This document shows positions 27,043-36,332 of a DNA stretch of 64,000 bases, in pieces. Within the stretch, counting starts at the first letter, position 1. The number at the start of each line of letters is the position of its first letter. The stretch is from positions 1,984,001 to 2,048,000 of the forward strand of contig NZ_CP085345.1 of assembly GCF_020618415.1 (NCBI RefSeq), written 5' to 3'. The notes under the pieces were generated by a model. That model did not search any database. It was not told the DNA's origin and was given only the letters and a program-made list of their open reading frames with translations. The translations under genes were made by a program, and so were the position numbers. The DNA comes from Cupriavidus sp. MP-37. GTDB taxonomy: Bacteria > Pseudomonadota > Gammaproteobacteria > Burkholderiales > Burkholderiaceae.

Positions 27043-28021
27043 GCTCGGCGCCGGCGGCCTGGCCGCCCAGATCGCCGCGCTGGCGCTGCTGGCGCGCGCC
27101 GGCAACAGCACCGCGCTGCTGCTGGCGTTCCTCGGCATGCAGGCCGTGGCCGCCGCGCTGACGGCGCTGCTGCTGTGGCGCCTGCTGCCGCGGCGCCTGC
27201 GTGTGCCGTTCGCGTGGAGCTATGGCTTCCTGGCGCTGTTCTGCTTCTTCGTGCCGCTCGGCGGCGCGCTGGTCTGCGTGGGCAGCTACCTGCTGTCGAA
27301 GCTGTTCCGGCGCCGCGTCGATACCAGCGGCATCGGCACCGTGGGCCTGCCCGAGTTTGTCACGCACCTGATGTCGCGCGTCACGCACGGCGGCGGCGCG
27401 CGCCTGCGGGCGCAGCTGGGCAATGCCCGCGCGCCGCTGCCGGAGCGCATGACCGCGCTGGTGGCGATGCAGTCGATGCCGGCGCGCACCGTCAGCCCGG
27501 TGCTGCGCGAACTGCTGGCCGACAGCGCCGACGATATCCGGCTGCTGGCCTATGGCATGCTCGACGGCGCCGAGAAGCAGCTGACCCAGCAGATCCTGGC
27601 GGAGCTGCCGCGGCTGGAAACGGCCTACAGCCCGGGCGAGCGCGCCGAGATCAGCAAGCGCCTGGCCGACCTGTACTGGGAACTGATCTACCAGAACCTG
27701 GTGCAGGGCGATGTCTACCGCTATACCGCCAGCCAGGTCGAGCGCTACGCCAGCGCGGCGCTGTCGCATGACGACAGCATTGCCTCGCTGTGGTACATGC
27801 GCGGGCGCCTGGCGCTGGCGCGCAACGCCCCGCGCGAGGCGCGCGCCTGGCTGCAGCGCGCCGAAGCGCTCGGCTTCGCGCGCGAGCGCGTCGTGCCGCA
27901 CCTGGCCGAGGCCGCCTACCTGGAACGCGACTACGCCGCGGTGCGCCAGCTGATGGCATCGTTCGACAGCCCTTCGCCGCTCCCGCTGGTGCGGCCCCTG
28001 CTGCGGTACTGGCAATCATGA
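27035..28021 (+). CDS. pelE: Pel inner-membrane TPR protein PelE
   Basis: A 328-residue protein with two or three N-terminal hydrophobic helices (residues 5-75) and a cytoplasmic C-terminal part of helical TPR-like repeats (LADLYWELIYQNLVQGDVYRY and following). By family PelE joins PelD, PelF and PelG in the inner-membrane synthase complex. The start at 27035 overlaps pelD; its stop overlaps the pelF start in ATGA, so all are translationally coupled. I rejected a longer in-frame extension inside pelD. Confidence 0.9.
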   Translation: MFKLGAGGLAAQIAALALLARAGNSTALLLAFLGMQAVAAALTALLLWRLLPRRLRVPFAWSYGFLALFCFFVPLGGALVCVGSYLLSKLFRRRVDTSGIGTVGLPEFVTHLMSRVTHGGGARLRAQLGNARAPLPERMTALVAMQSMPARTVSPVLRELLADSADDIRLLAYGMLDGAEKQLTQQILAELPRLETAYSPGERAEISKRLADLYWELIYQNLVQGDVYRYTASQVERYASAALSHDDSIASLWYMRGRLALARNAPREARAWLQRAEALGFARERVVPHLAEAAYLERDYAAVRQLMASFDSPSPLPLVRPLLRYWQS

Positions 28022-29613
28022 GCGAGATCCTGTTGAAAGCGGCGTCGGCCGACGTCATGCTGCTGCTCGAGGGCACCTTCCCCTACGTGAGCGGCGGCGT
28101 GTCGAGCTGGGTCAACCAGATGATCCGCGCGTTTCCGCAGCTGCGCTTCGGCATCGTCTTCATCGGCAGCCGGCGCGAGGACTACGGCGACATGGCCTAC
28201 CAGCTGCCGGCCAACGTGGTGCACCTGGAAACGCACTACCTCTATGACTTCCCGCCGCCGCCGCTGGCGCAGGCCCGCGGCGGCGACGCGAAGGCCTTCG
28301 ATGCGGCCGACCGCCTGCACGACCTGCTGCGCGAACCGGGCCGCGAGGCCGAGGCCGGCGCGATGATCCGCGAACTGATGCCGGCGCTGCGCGCGGGCGG
28401 CGCGCTCGGCGAGGACGCGTTCCTGTACAGCCGCCGTGCCTGGCAGACCATCACCGACCAGTACCGGCGCTTCTGCACCGACCCGTCGTTCACCGATTAC
28501 TTCTGGACCGTGCGCATCATGCACAAGCCGCTGTGGCAGCTGGTGCGGATTGCCGACGGGCTGATCCCGGCGCGCGTCTACCACACCGTTTCCACCGGCT
28601 ATGCGGGCTTCCTCGGCGCGCTGCTGCGCCACCGCAACCAGCGCCCGCTGCTGGTGTCGGAGCATGGCATCTATACCAAGGAACGCAAGATCGACCTGTT
28701 CCAGAGCCAGTGGATCCGCGACAACCGCAATGTGTTCGAGCGCGACATCTCCCAGATCAGCTACTTCCGCGAGCTGTGGGTGCGCTTTTTCGAAACCCTG
28801 GGCCGGGTCTGCTACGACGCCGGCGACGACATCGTCGCGCTGTACGAGGGCAACCGCCGCCGCCAGGTGCAGGACGGCGCGCCCGAGGCGCGCACGCGCA
28901 GCATCCCCAACGGCATCGACCTGCCGCGCCTGGCGCCGCTGCGCGCGCAGCGCCCGCCCGGGGTGCCGCCGGTGCTGTGCCTGATCGGCCGGGTGGTGCC
29001 GATCAAGGACGTCAAGACCTTTATCCGCGCGATGCTGACGGTGGTGCGCGAGTATCCCGAGGCCGAAGGCTGGATCGCCGGCCCGGAGGACGAAGACCCG
29101 GAATACGCGCGCGAATGCCGCAGCCTGGCCGAAAGCCTGGGCCTGGGCAAGAAGGTGAAATTCCTGGGCTTCCAGCGCATCGACGCGCTGCTGCCGCAGG
29201 TCGGCGTGCTGGTGCTCAGTTCGATCAGCGAGGCGCTGCCGCTGGTGGTGCTGGAAGGCTTTGCCGCCGGCGTGCCGTGCGTGACCACCGACGTCGGCTC
29301 GTGCCGCGAGCTGCTGTTCGGCCTGCCCGGCGAGGACGCCGCACTGGGCCCGGCCGGCGAGGTGGTGCGCATTGCCGACCCCGCCGCGCTGGCCGCGGCC
29401 GCGCTCGGGCTGCTGCGCGACCCGGTGCGCTGGCAGGCGGCGCAGGCCGCCGGCGTGGCGCGCGTGGAGCGCTACTACACGCAGGAGCGCATGGTGGGCA
29501 GTTACCGCGAACTGTATCAACGGCTGATGGCGCAGGCCGATGCCACCGGGCCTGGCGGATCGGCCCGGCCCGGCGGCAAGCCCGCGCGCTGCCCTGTCCA
29601 CGGAGGAGCCTGA
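28018..29613 (+). CDS. pelF: Pel glycosyltransferase PelF
   Basis: A 531-residue cytosolic GT4-family glycosyltransferase. VMLLLEGTFPYVSGGVSSW near the N-terminus is the Pel-type nucleotide-sugar region, LIGRVVPIKDVKTFIRAM is the start of the second Rossmann domain, and the EX7E-like catalytic block is SEALPLVVLEGFAAG. By family it polymerises UDP-GalNAc/GlcNAc into the Pel chain at the inner membrane with PelD, PelE and PelG. The start at 28018 overlaps the pelE stop. A good Shine-Dalgarno (GGAGGAG) precedes the next gene. Confidence 0.95.
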   Translation: MSEILLKAASADVMLLLEGTFPYVSGGVSSWVNQMIRAFPQLRFGIVFIGSRREDYGDMAYQLPANVVHLETHYLYDFPPPPLAQARGGDAKAFDAADRLHDLLREPGREAEAGAMIRELMPALRAGGALGEDAFLYSRRAWQTITDQYRRFCTDPSFTDYFWTVRIMHKPLWQLVRIADGLIPARVYHTVSTGYAGFLGALLRHRNQRPLLVSEHGIYTKERKIDLFQSQWIRDNRNVFERDISQISYFRELWVRFFETLGRVCYDAGDDIVALYEGNRRRQVQDGAPEARTRSIPNGIDLPRLAPLRAQRPPGVPPVLCLIGRVVPIKDVKTFIRAMLTVVREYPEAEGWIAGPEDEDPEYARECRSLAESLGLGKKVKFLGFQRIDALLPQVGVLVLSSISEALPLVVLEGFAAGVPCVTTDVGSCRELLFGLPGEDAALGPAGEVVRIADPAALAAAALGLLRDPVRWQAAQAAGVARVERYYTQERMVGSYRELYQRLMAQADATGPGGSARPGGKPARCPVHGGA

Positions 29614-29615
29614 GC

Positions 29616-30986
29616 ATGGCGGGCATTGGCTTCGAGCTGCGCAAGATGCTGCGGCGGGACAACCTGTCCGGCATGCTGAGCGCCTATGCGTATGCCGGCA
29701 TCATCAGCTCCGGGCCGTGGATCCTGTCGATCGTCGGCATCCTGCTGATCGGCATGCTGAGCCTGCCGTTCGTGGTGCCGGGGACGCTGATCACGCAGTT
29801 CCAGGTCTCGGTGACCTACCTGATCGCGGGCAGCCTGATCCTGACCGGGCCGATGCAGCTGTCGTTCACGCGCTTTACCTCCGACCGGCTGTTCGAGAAG
29901 CGCGACCACCTGATCCTCAGCAACTACCACGCGGTCGCGCTATTGGCCACGGTGCTGTCGGGCGGCATCGGCGTGGCGTGCGCGGTGTTCAGCTTCGGCG
30001 CGCAGTCCGTGCTGTACCGGCTGCTGATGGTGGCGGGCTTCGTGGTGCTGAGCAATATCTGGATCGCGGCGATCTTCCTGTCGAGCATGAAGCAGTACAA
30101 GGCCATCGTATGGACCTTCCTGCTGGGCTACGCGGTCTCGGTGGCGGCCGCGCTGGCGCTGCGCGGCTACGGCATGGAAGGGCTGCTGGGCGGGTTTGCC
30201 GCGGGCCAGCTGTGCCTGCTGACCGGCATGGTGACGCTGATCTACCGCAACTACACCAGCCGCCAGTTCATCTCGTTCGAGGTGTTCCAGCGCCGCTATG
30301 CCTACCCCAGCCTGGTGGCGATCGGCCTGCTCTACAACCTTGGCATCTGGATCGACAAGTTCATGTTCTGGTACGCGCCGTCCACCGGCCACCAGGTAAT
30401 CGGGCCGCTGCACGCGTCGATCATCTACGACATCCCGGTGTTCCTGGCCTACCTGGCGATCATTCCCGGCATGGCGGTGTTCCTGGTGCGCATCGAGACC
30501 GATTTCGTCGAATACTACGACGCGTTCTACGATGCGGTGCGCGGCGGCAGCTCGCTGGAGCATATCGAGGACATGCGCAACACCATGGTCCAGACCATCC
30601 GGCTGGGGCTGTACGAGATCGTCAAGGTGCAGGCCATCGCCGCGCTGCTGCTGTTCGCGGTGGGCACGTGGGTGCTGCGGCTGCTGGGCATTTCCGAGCT
30701 GTACCTGCCGCTGCTGTACGTCGACGTGATCGGCGCCAGCCTGCAGGTGGTGCTGCTGGGCGTGCTCAACATCTACTTCTACCTGGACCGGCGCCGCGAG
30801 GTGCTGCTGCTGACCGCGCTGTTCGTGGTGCTGAACTTCGCGCTGACGCTGGTGACGCTGCAGCTGGGGCCGGCCTGGTACGGCTACGGCTTCGCGGTGT
30901 CGCTGCTGGTGGTGGTGGCACTGGCGCTGGCCTTGCTGGACCACAAGCTGGAGCGGCTGGAGTACGAGACCTATATGCTGCAATAG
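29616..30986 (+). CDS. pelG: Pel inner-membrane exporter PelG
   Basis: A 456-residue polytopic membrane protein with about 12 hydrophobic helices, in the polysaccharide transporter (Wzx/MATE-like) superfamily. GIGFELRKMLRRDNLSG is the typical PelG N-terminus, followed by AYAYAGIISSGPWILSIVGI. By family it moves the nascent polymer across the inner membrane. It is the last pel gene, completing the order pelABCDEFG as in Pseudomonas. The 236-base region after it contains a weak GC hairpin (31073-31098) but no clear terminator, so readthrough into the response regulator gene is possible. Confidence 0.95.
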   Translation: MAGIGFELRKMLRRDNLSGMLSAYAYAGIISSGPWILSIVGILLIGMLSLPFVVPGTLITQFQVSVTYLIAGSLILTGPMQLSFTRFTSDRLFEKRDHLILSNYHAVALLATVLSGGIGVACAVFSFGAQSVLYRLLMVAGFVVLSNIWIAAIFLSSMKQYKAIVWTFLLGYAVSVAAALALRGYGMEGLLGGFAAGQLCLLTGMVTLIYRNYTSRQFISFEVFQRRYAYPSLVAIGLLYNLGIWIDKFMFWYAPSTGHQVIGPLHASIIYDIPVFLAYLAIIPGMAVFLVRIETDFVEYYDAFYDAVRGGSSLEHIEDMRNTMVQTIRLGLYEIVKVQAIAALLLFAVGTWVLRLLGISELYLPLLYVDVIGASLQVVLLGVLNIYFYLDRRREVLLLTALFVVLNFALTLVTLQLGPAWYGYGFAVSLLVVVALALALLDHKLERLEYETYMLQ

Positions 30987-31222
30987 CGCAATAGCGTCCG
31001 GGAGCACGCCGGCGCACCCCCCGTCGGGGCGTCTCGACGGAATGGGCCGCGATTGGGTAACATTGCGGCAGCCGGCGGGCTTCGGCCTGGCTCGCCGGTT
31101 CAGATCGACGGCCGCGCCCCCTTGCCAGGGTGAATATAAAGAATGACTTGCCGGCCGAGCCGTCGACACGCCGTGGCAGAGACCGCAGTTGCAGTCGGAA
31201 GCTGGCAGAAGGGTGTAGAGGT

Positions 31223-31957
31223 ATGCGAATTGCATCCGTGGAGGATGATCCGGATCAGGCCGAGCTGATCCGGCAGATTTTGAGCGAAGCCGGTTTCGAA
31301 TGCGAATCCTTCGCCAACGGCGCCGACTTGCTGCGCGCACTGCGCGAGCGCGCCTACGACCTGCTGCTGGTCGACTGGCAGTTGCCGGGCACCAGCGGCT
31401 ATGAACTGGTCAGCTGGGTGCGGCAGAAATCCGGCAACATGCCGCCGATCCTGTTCGTCACCAGCCGCACCGCCGAGTCCGATATCGTCGACGGCCTGAC
31501 GGTAGGCGCCGACGACTACATGCTCAAGCCCATCCGCGCCGGCGAGCTGGTCGCGCGCGTGCGCTCGCTGCTGCGCCGCGCCTACCCCGAGGCCGCGCAG
31601 GAGGTCGAGCTGATCCGGCGCGGCAACTACACCGTCGATACCCACGCGCGCACCATCGCCGTCGGCGGCGAAGCCGCGGTGCTGTCGCCGCGCGAATATG
31701 AGCTGGCCCTGTTCCTGTTCCGCAATACCGGGCGCCTGCTGGCGCGCGAGGTGGTGGAGCAGGCGGTGTGGGGCCGTGCCATGGGCGCGGGTTCGCGCAC
31801 GCTGGATACGCATATCTCGCGGCTGCGGCTGAAGCTGGCGCTGCGTCCCGAGAACGGTGTGCGGCTGACCTCGGTGTATTCGCATGGCTATCGTTTCGAA
31901 GAAGTTTCCGCGGCCGAAGCGCAGGCGGACGATGCCGGCGATGCCAGCGATGAGTAA
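31223..31957 (+). CDS. OmpR/PhoB-family response regulator
   Basis: A 244-residue two-domain regulator. The receiver has acidic residues at the N-terminus (VEDD), the phospho-acceptor Asp51 (LLLVDWQLPG), the Thr/Ser site (ILFVTSR) and the conserved Lys in MLKPIRAG. A winged-helix DNA-binding domain follows (LSPREYELALFLFRNTGRLLAREVVEQAVWG ... TLDTHISRLRLKLAL). The start at 31223 was chosen over a frame open from 31130 because it opens directly with the family's RIASVEDD. It is 236 bases from pelG, overlaps the next gene, and very likely partners with the CHASE2 kinase. Confidence 0.92.
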   Translation: MRIASVEDDPDQAELIRQILSEAGFECESFANGADLLRALRERAYDLLLVDWQLPGTSGYELVSWVRQKSGNMPPILFVTSRTAESDIVDGLTVGADDYMLKPIRAGELVARVRSLLRRAYPEAAQEVELIRRGNYTVDTHARTIAVGGEAAVLSPREYELALFLFRNTGRLLAREVVEQAVWGRAMGAGSRTLDTHISRLRLKLALRPENGVRLTSVYSHGYRFEEVSAAEAQADDAGDASDE

Positions 31958-33659
31958 GGCGGCGGTGCGCAAGGCGGTACGCGCTGTCGCGCTGGCCCTG
32001 CCGGCGCTGCTCGGTGGCATGGTGGCACCCGCGCAAGCCGGGCCCGCGGGCGCGCAGGGCGCCGACTTTATCTACGTGGTGGAACCGGGCGATACGCTGA
32101 TCGGGCTGGCCTCGCGCTACATGGCATCCGAGCAGGGCTGGCGCACGCTGCAGCGCCTGAACGGCGTGGCCGATCCCTACCGGCTGGTGCCGGGATCGCG
32201 CGTGCGCATCCCGCTGAGCCAGATCCCGGAACAGGCTGCGTCCGCGCGCGTGGTCTACGTCAGCGGCGAAGTCCGCGCCAATGGCCGGCCGGTGCAGGTC
32301 GGCATGACCCTGGACGAGGCCGCGCGCATCGAGACCCCGGCCGGCGGTTCAGCCACGCTCGAGTTGCCGGACCGCACCCGCGTCACCTTGCCGCCCGCGA
32401 CCACCGTGGCGGTGAGCCGGCTGCGCACCTTCACGCGCAGCGGCCTGGTCGACACCGTGATCCGTATCGACAAGGGCGCGGCCGAGACCCGCGTGGCGCC
32501 CGAGGGCGGAGGGGTCGGCCGCTTCGAGATGCATACGCCGATGATGGTGACCGGCGTGCGCGGCACCCGCTACCGGGTCTCCGCCGACGCGGATGGCAGC
32601 CGCAGCGAGGTGCTGCAGGGCCGTGTCGGCGTCAGCGCCGCGCGCGCGCGCCCCGCACCGGCGCCGGAGCGCGCCATGACCGCGGCGGCGTCGCTCGATG
32701 CCGGCTATGGCATCGGCGTGTCGGCCGGCGGCAAGCTGTCGCAGCCGGTGCCGCTGCTGCCGGCGCCGGCCTTGCTGCCGCCCGCTGAAACCGTGCTGGG
32801 GCCGTCGTTCGAGGCGGCCTGGCAACCGGTGCCGGACGCCGTGGGCTACCGCGTGCGGGTGGCGCGCGATGCGGCGCTGAGCGAGCTGGTCTGGAGCGGC
32901 ACCGCCAGCGGCGCCGATGCCGCCCGGATGCGGGTCGACGGCCTGCCGGAAGGCAGGCTGTACCTGAGCGTCAGCGCCATCGACAAGCACCAGCTGACCG
33001 GCCACGACGCCCAGGCTCCGGTCTCGGTGCGGCTGAACCCGCCGGCACCGTTCACGCAGCAGCCCGCCGCGGATGCGGTGCGCTATGCCGATGCCGTGAG
33101 CTTCGAATGGGCCACCGTGCCGAGCGCGGCCAGCTATGAGCTGGCGCTGGCCACCGATGCCGCCTTTACCCACGATGCCGCCGTCCACGCCGCCGCCGCT
33201 TCGCCCGCCGCGCAGGCGCTGGCGCCGGGCCGCTGGTGGTGGCGCGTGCGCAGCGTCGATGCGGCCGGCCTGCCGGGGCCGTGGTCGGACGCGGTGCCGT
33301 TCCGCGTCGAGCCCAAGCCGCCGGTGCCAACCCTGCAGGACGACGGCGGCCCGCTGCACATCGGCTGGCCCGATGGCGGTGGCGGCCCCGGCTACCGGGT
33401 GCAGCTGGCGGCCGATGCGGGCTTCGCCACGCTGCTGGCGGACGAGCACACCGTCGCCAACGCCATCGACCTGCCGCGCCCCGCGCCGGGCGTCTATTTC
33501 ATCCGGGTGGCGCGCGCCGCGCCCGGCGTGGCACCGGACCCGGCCGCGTTCTCGGCGCCGCAACGTATTGAAGTCATCGCCATGCTGCGCGATGGGCAGG
33601 GCGGCGCAATCGGCTCGGGCGACCGGCCGGACGGCGGTGGCCGCATCCGGCTCCACTGA
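31950..33659 (+). CDS. Periplasmic LysM-FecR protein with repeat domains
   Basis: A 569-residue exported protein. A signal peptide (ALALPALLGGMVAPAQA) leads to a LysM-type peptidoglycan-binding motif (YVVEPGDTLIGLASRYM ... LVPGSRVRIPL, about residues 42-95). Next is a FecR domain (about 100-230), with IRIDKGAAETRVAPEGG and MVTGVRGTRYRVSADADGS. Two or three fibronectin-III-like repeats follow (W/P-rich, DAVGYRVRVARDAALSELVW; SYELALATDAAF; GYRVQLAADAGF). The start at 31950 overlaps the response regulator stop; Met codons at 31932 and 31941 are alternatives. FecR domains normally carry signals to sigma factors, but no sigma gene is near; here the partner seems to be the CHASE2 kinase that follows. 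It could sense cell-wall or polymer state. Confidence 0.85.
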   Translation: MSKAAVRKAVRAVALALPALLGGMVAPAQAGPAGAQGADFIYVVEPGDTLIGLASRYMASEQGWRTLQRLNGVADPYRLVPGSRVRIPLSQIPEQAASARVVYVSGEVRANGRPVQVGMTLDEAARIETPAGGSATLELPDRTRVTLPPATTVAVSRLRTFTRSGLVDTVIRIDKGAAETRVAPEGGGVGRFEMHTPMMVTGVRGTRYRVSADADGSRSEVLQGRVGVSAARARPAPAPERAMTAAASLDAGYGIGVSAGGKLSQPVPLLPAPALLPPAETVLGPSFEAAWQPVPDAVGYRVRVARDAALSELVWSGTASGADAARMRVDGLPEGRLYLSVSAIDKHQLTGHDAQAPVSVRLNPPAPFTQQPAADAVRYADAVSFEWATVPSAASYELALATDAAFTHDAAVHAAAASPAAQALAPGRWWWRVRSVDAAGLPGPWSDAVPFRVEPKPPVPTLQDDGGPLHIGWPDGGGGPGYRVQLAADAGFATLLADEHTVANAIDLPRPAPGVYFIRVARAAPGVAPDPAAFSAPQRIEVIAMLRDGQGGAIGSGDRPDGGGRIRLH

Positions 33660-36138
33660 CGCCCCCGGCCCGCCGGGCGCGCGCGCTGAGCAGCGTGCGG
33701 GGGGGCGTGCGGCGGGGCGTCCATTCGGCCGGCGCACCCTGGTCGAATGGTGCCTGCTGGCCGCCGCGGTGCTGGCGCTGGTGATGCTGGCGGCGCGCCA
33801 GGGCTGGACCGAACGCGCCGACCTGGCCGCCTACGACATCGCCATCGGCGCCCAGCATCATCCCGCCCGCGACGACATCGTCATCGTCGGCATCGACGAC
33901 GCCAGCATCACCGCGATCGGCCGCTGGCCGTGGCGGCGCGCGGTGCTGGCGCAACTGCTCGAACGCATCGCCGCCGGCGGCCCGCGCGTGATCGGCGTCG
34001 ACGTGATCCTGTCCGAGCGCGATACCCGCTATCCGCACGACGACGCCATGCTGGCGCGCAGCATGGCGCTGGCCGGCAACGTGGTGCTGCCGGTGCTGGC
34101 TGAGCCCGGCCCCGCCGGCATGCTGGTGCGCTACCCGCTGGCCGGGCTGGGCGCCGCCGTCGGCCATATCAACATGGTGGTCGATACCGACGGGGTGGCG
34201 CGCCAGGTCTACCTGCGCGAAGGCCCGCACCCGGTCGCCGCCGCCGGCGTGCCGCACCTGGCCGCGGTGATGGCGGGCTTCGGCCGCGCGGGCGGGCTGC
34301 CCGTGGGCGTGCGCCACGAGCCGGCCGTGGTCACCGAAGCCAATGGCTGGGAGCGCAGCGGCCGCCTGCGCATTCCGTACGCCGGCCCGCCCGGCACCTT
34401 TGCCCGCGTGTCGGTGCGCGACGTGCTGGAGGGCCGTGTCGAGCCGGACATCTTTGCCGGCAAGGCGGTGCTGATCGGCGCGCTCGCCACCGGCATGGGC
34501 GACGTGCTGCCGACGCCGGTCTCGCGCGATGGCCGCGGCATGAGCGGCGTCGAGATCCTGGCCAACACCGTGCAGGCCGTGACCGACGGCGATGCCATTG
34601 TCGCGGTAGCGCCGGCGTGGCAGGCCGGCGGCACGCTGCTGGCGGTGCTGCTGGCCGCGCTGGCGGCGCTGCGGCTGCCGCCGCGCGGCGCGCTGGTCGC
34701 CACCGGGCTGCTGCTGGCAGGCCTGCTGCTGGGCTCGCTGGCGCTGCTGGCGTTGGCGCGGCTATGGTTTGCCCCGGCCGCCGCGGTGCTGGGCTGCGTG
34801 CTGTTCTATCCGCTGTGGAGCTGGCTGCGCCAGGAAGCGGCGCTGCGCTTCCTCAGCGACGAGCTGGCGCGGCTGGAGCGCGAGCCCGGCGTGATGCCCG
34901 CGCCGCGCCACACCGGCGCCACCCTGGACAGCCGCATGCGCGCCGTCTACGGCGTGAGCGCGCAGTTGCGCGGGCTGCGGCGCTTCCTCTCCGACGGGCT
35001 CGAAAGCCTTCCTGACGCCACCGCCATCTGCGACCTGGACGGCGGCGTGCTGCTGGCCAACCGCCGCTGCACGGCGCTGGCGCCGGGGGTGCTGGCGCAC
35101 GGGTCGCCGCGCGTCCCGGAAGGGCCGGCGCAGCCGGGCCTGCCGCGTCCCGGCATCCGCGCGCTGATCGAGGCGGTGTGCCCGGCGCCGGCACCGGCGC
35201 TGGCCTACTGGCAGGCGCTGCATGACCGCTACGCCGGCGCGCCCGCGGCGCGCACGCCAGTGCCCGTGCCCGAGGGCGGCATCGAAGTGGCCGGGCGCGG
35301 CGACCGCCGCTACCTGCTGCATGGCGCGCCGCTGCATGGCGAATCGGGCGCCGTGGCGGGCCTGATCGTCAGCGTGATCGACATCACCGCGATCCGCCTG
35401 GCGGAGCGCCAGCGCGAGCAGATGCTGCGCTTCCTGTCGCACGACATGCGCTCGCCGCAGGCGTCGATCCTGGCGCTGATCGAACTGGAAGAGCGCCGCG
35501 CGCATCATGCTGGCACCAGCACCGGCGATGCGGCCGCGGACAGCGGCGTGCTGGCCCGCATCGCCGCGCACGCGCGCCGCACCCTGACGCTGGCCGACGA
35601 TTTCATCAGCGTGGCGCGCGCGGAGTCGAAGGCGCTGGCGTTCATGGAAGTGGAGCTCGGCGGACTGGTGCTCGACGCCACCGACCAGTTGTGGGCGCTG
35701 GCCAAGGCACGCGAGGTGTCCTTGCAGATCGACCTGCCCGACGACCCCGCGGTGCTGCAGGGCGAACCCGCATTGCTGGTGCGCGCCATCGCCAACCTGG
35801 TCAGCAATGCGATCAAGTTCAGCCCGGCGGGCGGCACCGTGACGGTCGCGCTGACGCGCGAGGCGGAGTGCTTCGTGGTGGCCGTGCAGGACCATGGGCC
35901 GGGCATTGCCGAGGCCGACCAGGCCCGGCTGTTCGAGCCGTTTGCGCGGCTGCATGAAGGCCAGCAGGGCGCGCCGGAAGGTACCGGCCTGGGCCTGGTG
36001 CTGGTGCGCGCCGTGGCCGAGCGGCATGGCGGCCGGGCCAGCGTGCGCAGCCAGGCCGGCATGGGTGCCGAATTCCGCATCGAGCTGCCCGCGCCGCCCG
36101 CCCCGCCTACCCCGCCTACCCCGCCCACTTCGCCATGA
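33637..36138 (+). CDS. CHASE2-domain sensor histidine kinase
   Basis: An 833-residue kinase (GTG start at 33637 assumed; ATG at 33592 is an alternative). An N-terminal membrane helix is followed by an extracytoplasmic CHASE2 domain (DIAIGAQHHPARDDIVIVGIDDASI ... RWPWRR ... GVDVILSERD, about residues 45-315). Three more membrane helices, a PAS-like segment, and the kinase core come next. The phospho-His is His602 in FLSHDMRSP, an HDMRSP variant of the usual HELRTP. The ATPase part shows the N box (NLVSNAIKFSPAGG), DHGPGIA and GTGLGLVLV. Its start overlaps the LysM-FecR gene, and it ends with a strong terminator. By position its substrate is the response regulator at 31223. Confidence 0.92.
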   Translation: MAASGSTDAPGPPGARAEQRAGGRAAGRPFGRRTLVEWCLLAAAVLALVMLAARQGWTERADLAAYDIAIGAQHHPARDDIVIVGIDDASITAIGRWPWRRAVLAQLLERIAAGGPRVIGVDVILSERDTRYPHDDAMLARSMALAGNVVLPVLAEPGPAGMLVRYPLAGLGAAVGHINMVVDTDGVARQVYLREGPHPVAAAGVPHLAAVMAGFGRAGGLPVGVRHEPAVVTEANGWERSGRLRIPYAGPPGTFARVSVRDVLEGRVEPDIFAGKAVLIGALATGMGDVLPTPVSRDGRGMSGVEILANTVQAVTDGDAIVAVAPAWQAGGTLLAVLLAALAALRLPPRGALVATGLLLAGLLLGSLALLALARLWFAPAAAVLGCVLFYPLWSWLRQEAALRFLSDELARLEREPGVMPAPRHTGATLDSRMRAVYGVSAQLRGLRRFLSDGLESLPDATAICDLDGGVLLANRRCTALAPGVLAHGSPRVPEGPAQPGLPRPGIRALIEAVCPAPAPALAYWQALHDRYAGAPAARTPVPVPEGGIEVAGRGDRRYLLHGAPLHGESGAVAGLIVSVIDITAIRLAERQREQMLRFLSHDMRSPQASILALIELEERRAHHAGTSTGDAAADSGVLARIAAHARRTLTLADDFISVARAESKALAFMEVELGGLVLDATDQLWALAKAREVSLQIDLPDDPAVLQGEPALLVRAIANLVSNAIKFSPAGGTVTVALTREAECFVVAVQDHGPGIAEADQARLFEPFARLHEGQQGAPEGTGLGLVLVRAVAERHGGRASVRSQAGMGAEFRIELPAPPAPPTPPTPPTSP

Positions 36139-36267
36139 CGCGTGTGCTGCCCGTGACGCGTCCAGGGGCCCAGTCTGTTACGGCCGCCGACACAATTGTT
36201 GGCAGTCGCAAACGGGGGATTTGCGTAGCATCGGAGCACCGCTGGAGCCGCATCCGGTGGTCTTCAC

Positions 36268-36315
36268 GCCCACGCCAGCTCCCCCAATGTCGTAACTGGC
36301 GTGGGCGGCTTTTTT
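36268..36315 (+). terminator. Rho-independent terminator of the CHASE2 operon
   Basis: A perfect 11-bp stem GCCCACGCCAG/CTGGCGTGGGC (36268-36278 and 36296-36306, 17-base loop) followed by GGC and six T on the plus strand. It closes the plus-strand operon ahead of the minus-strand copS gene. Confidence 0.92.
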
Positions 36316-36332
36316 CGCCCCCGGGCGCGGAA

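Noticed and set aside
31950..33659. FecR protein as anti-sigma partner of an ECF system
   Set aside because: No sigma factor gene or TonB receptor gene lies nearby; the kinase is the only partner visible.
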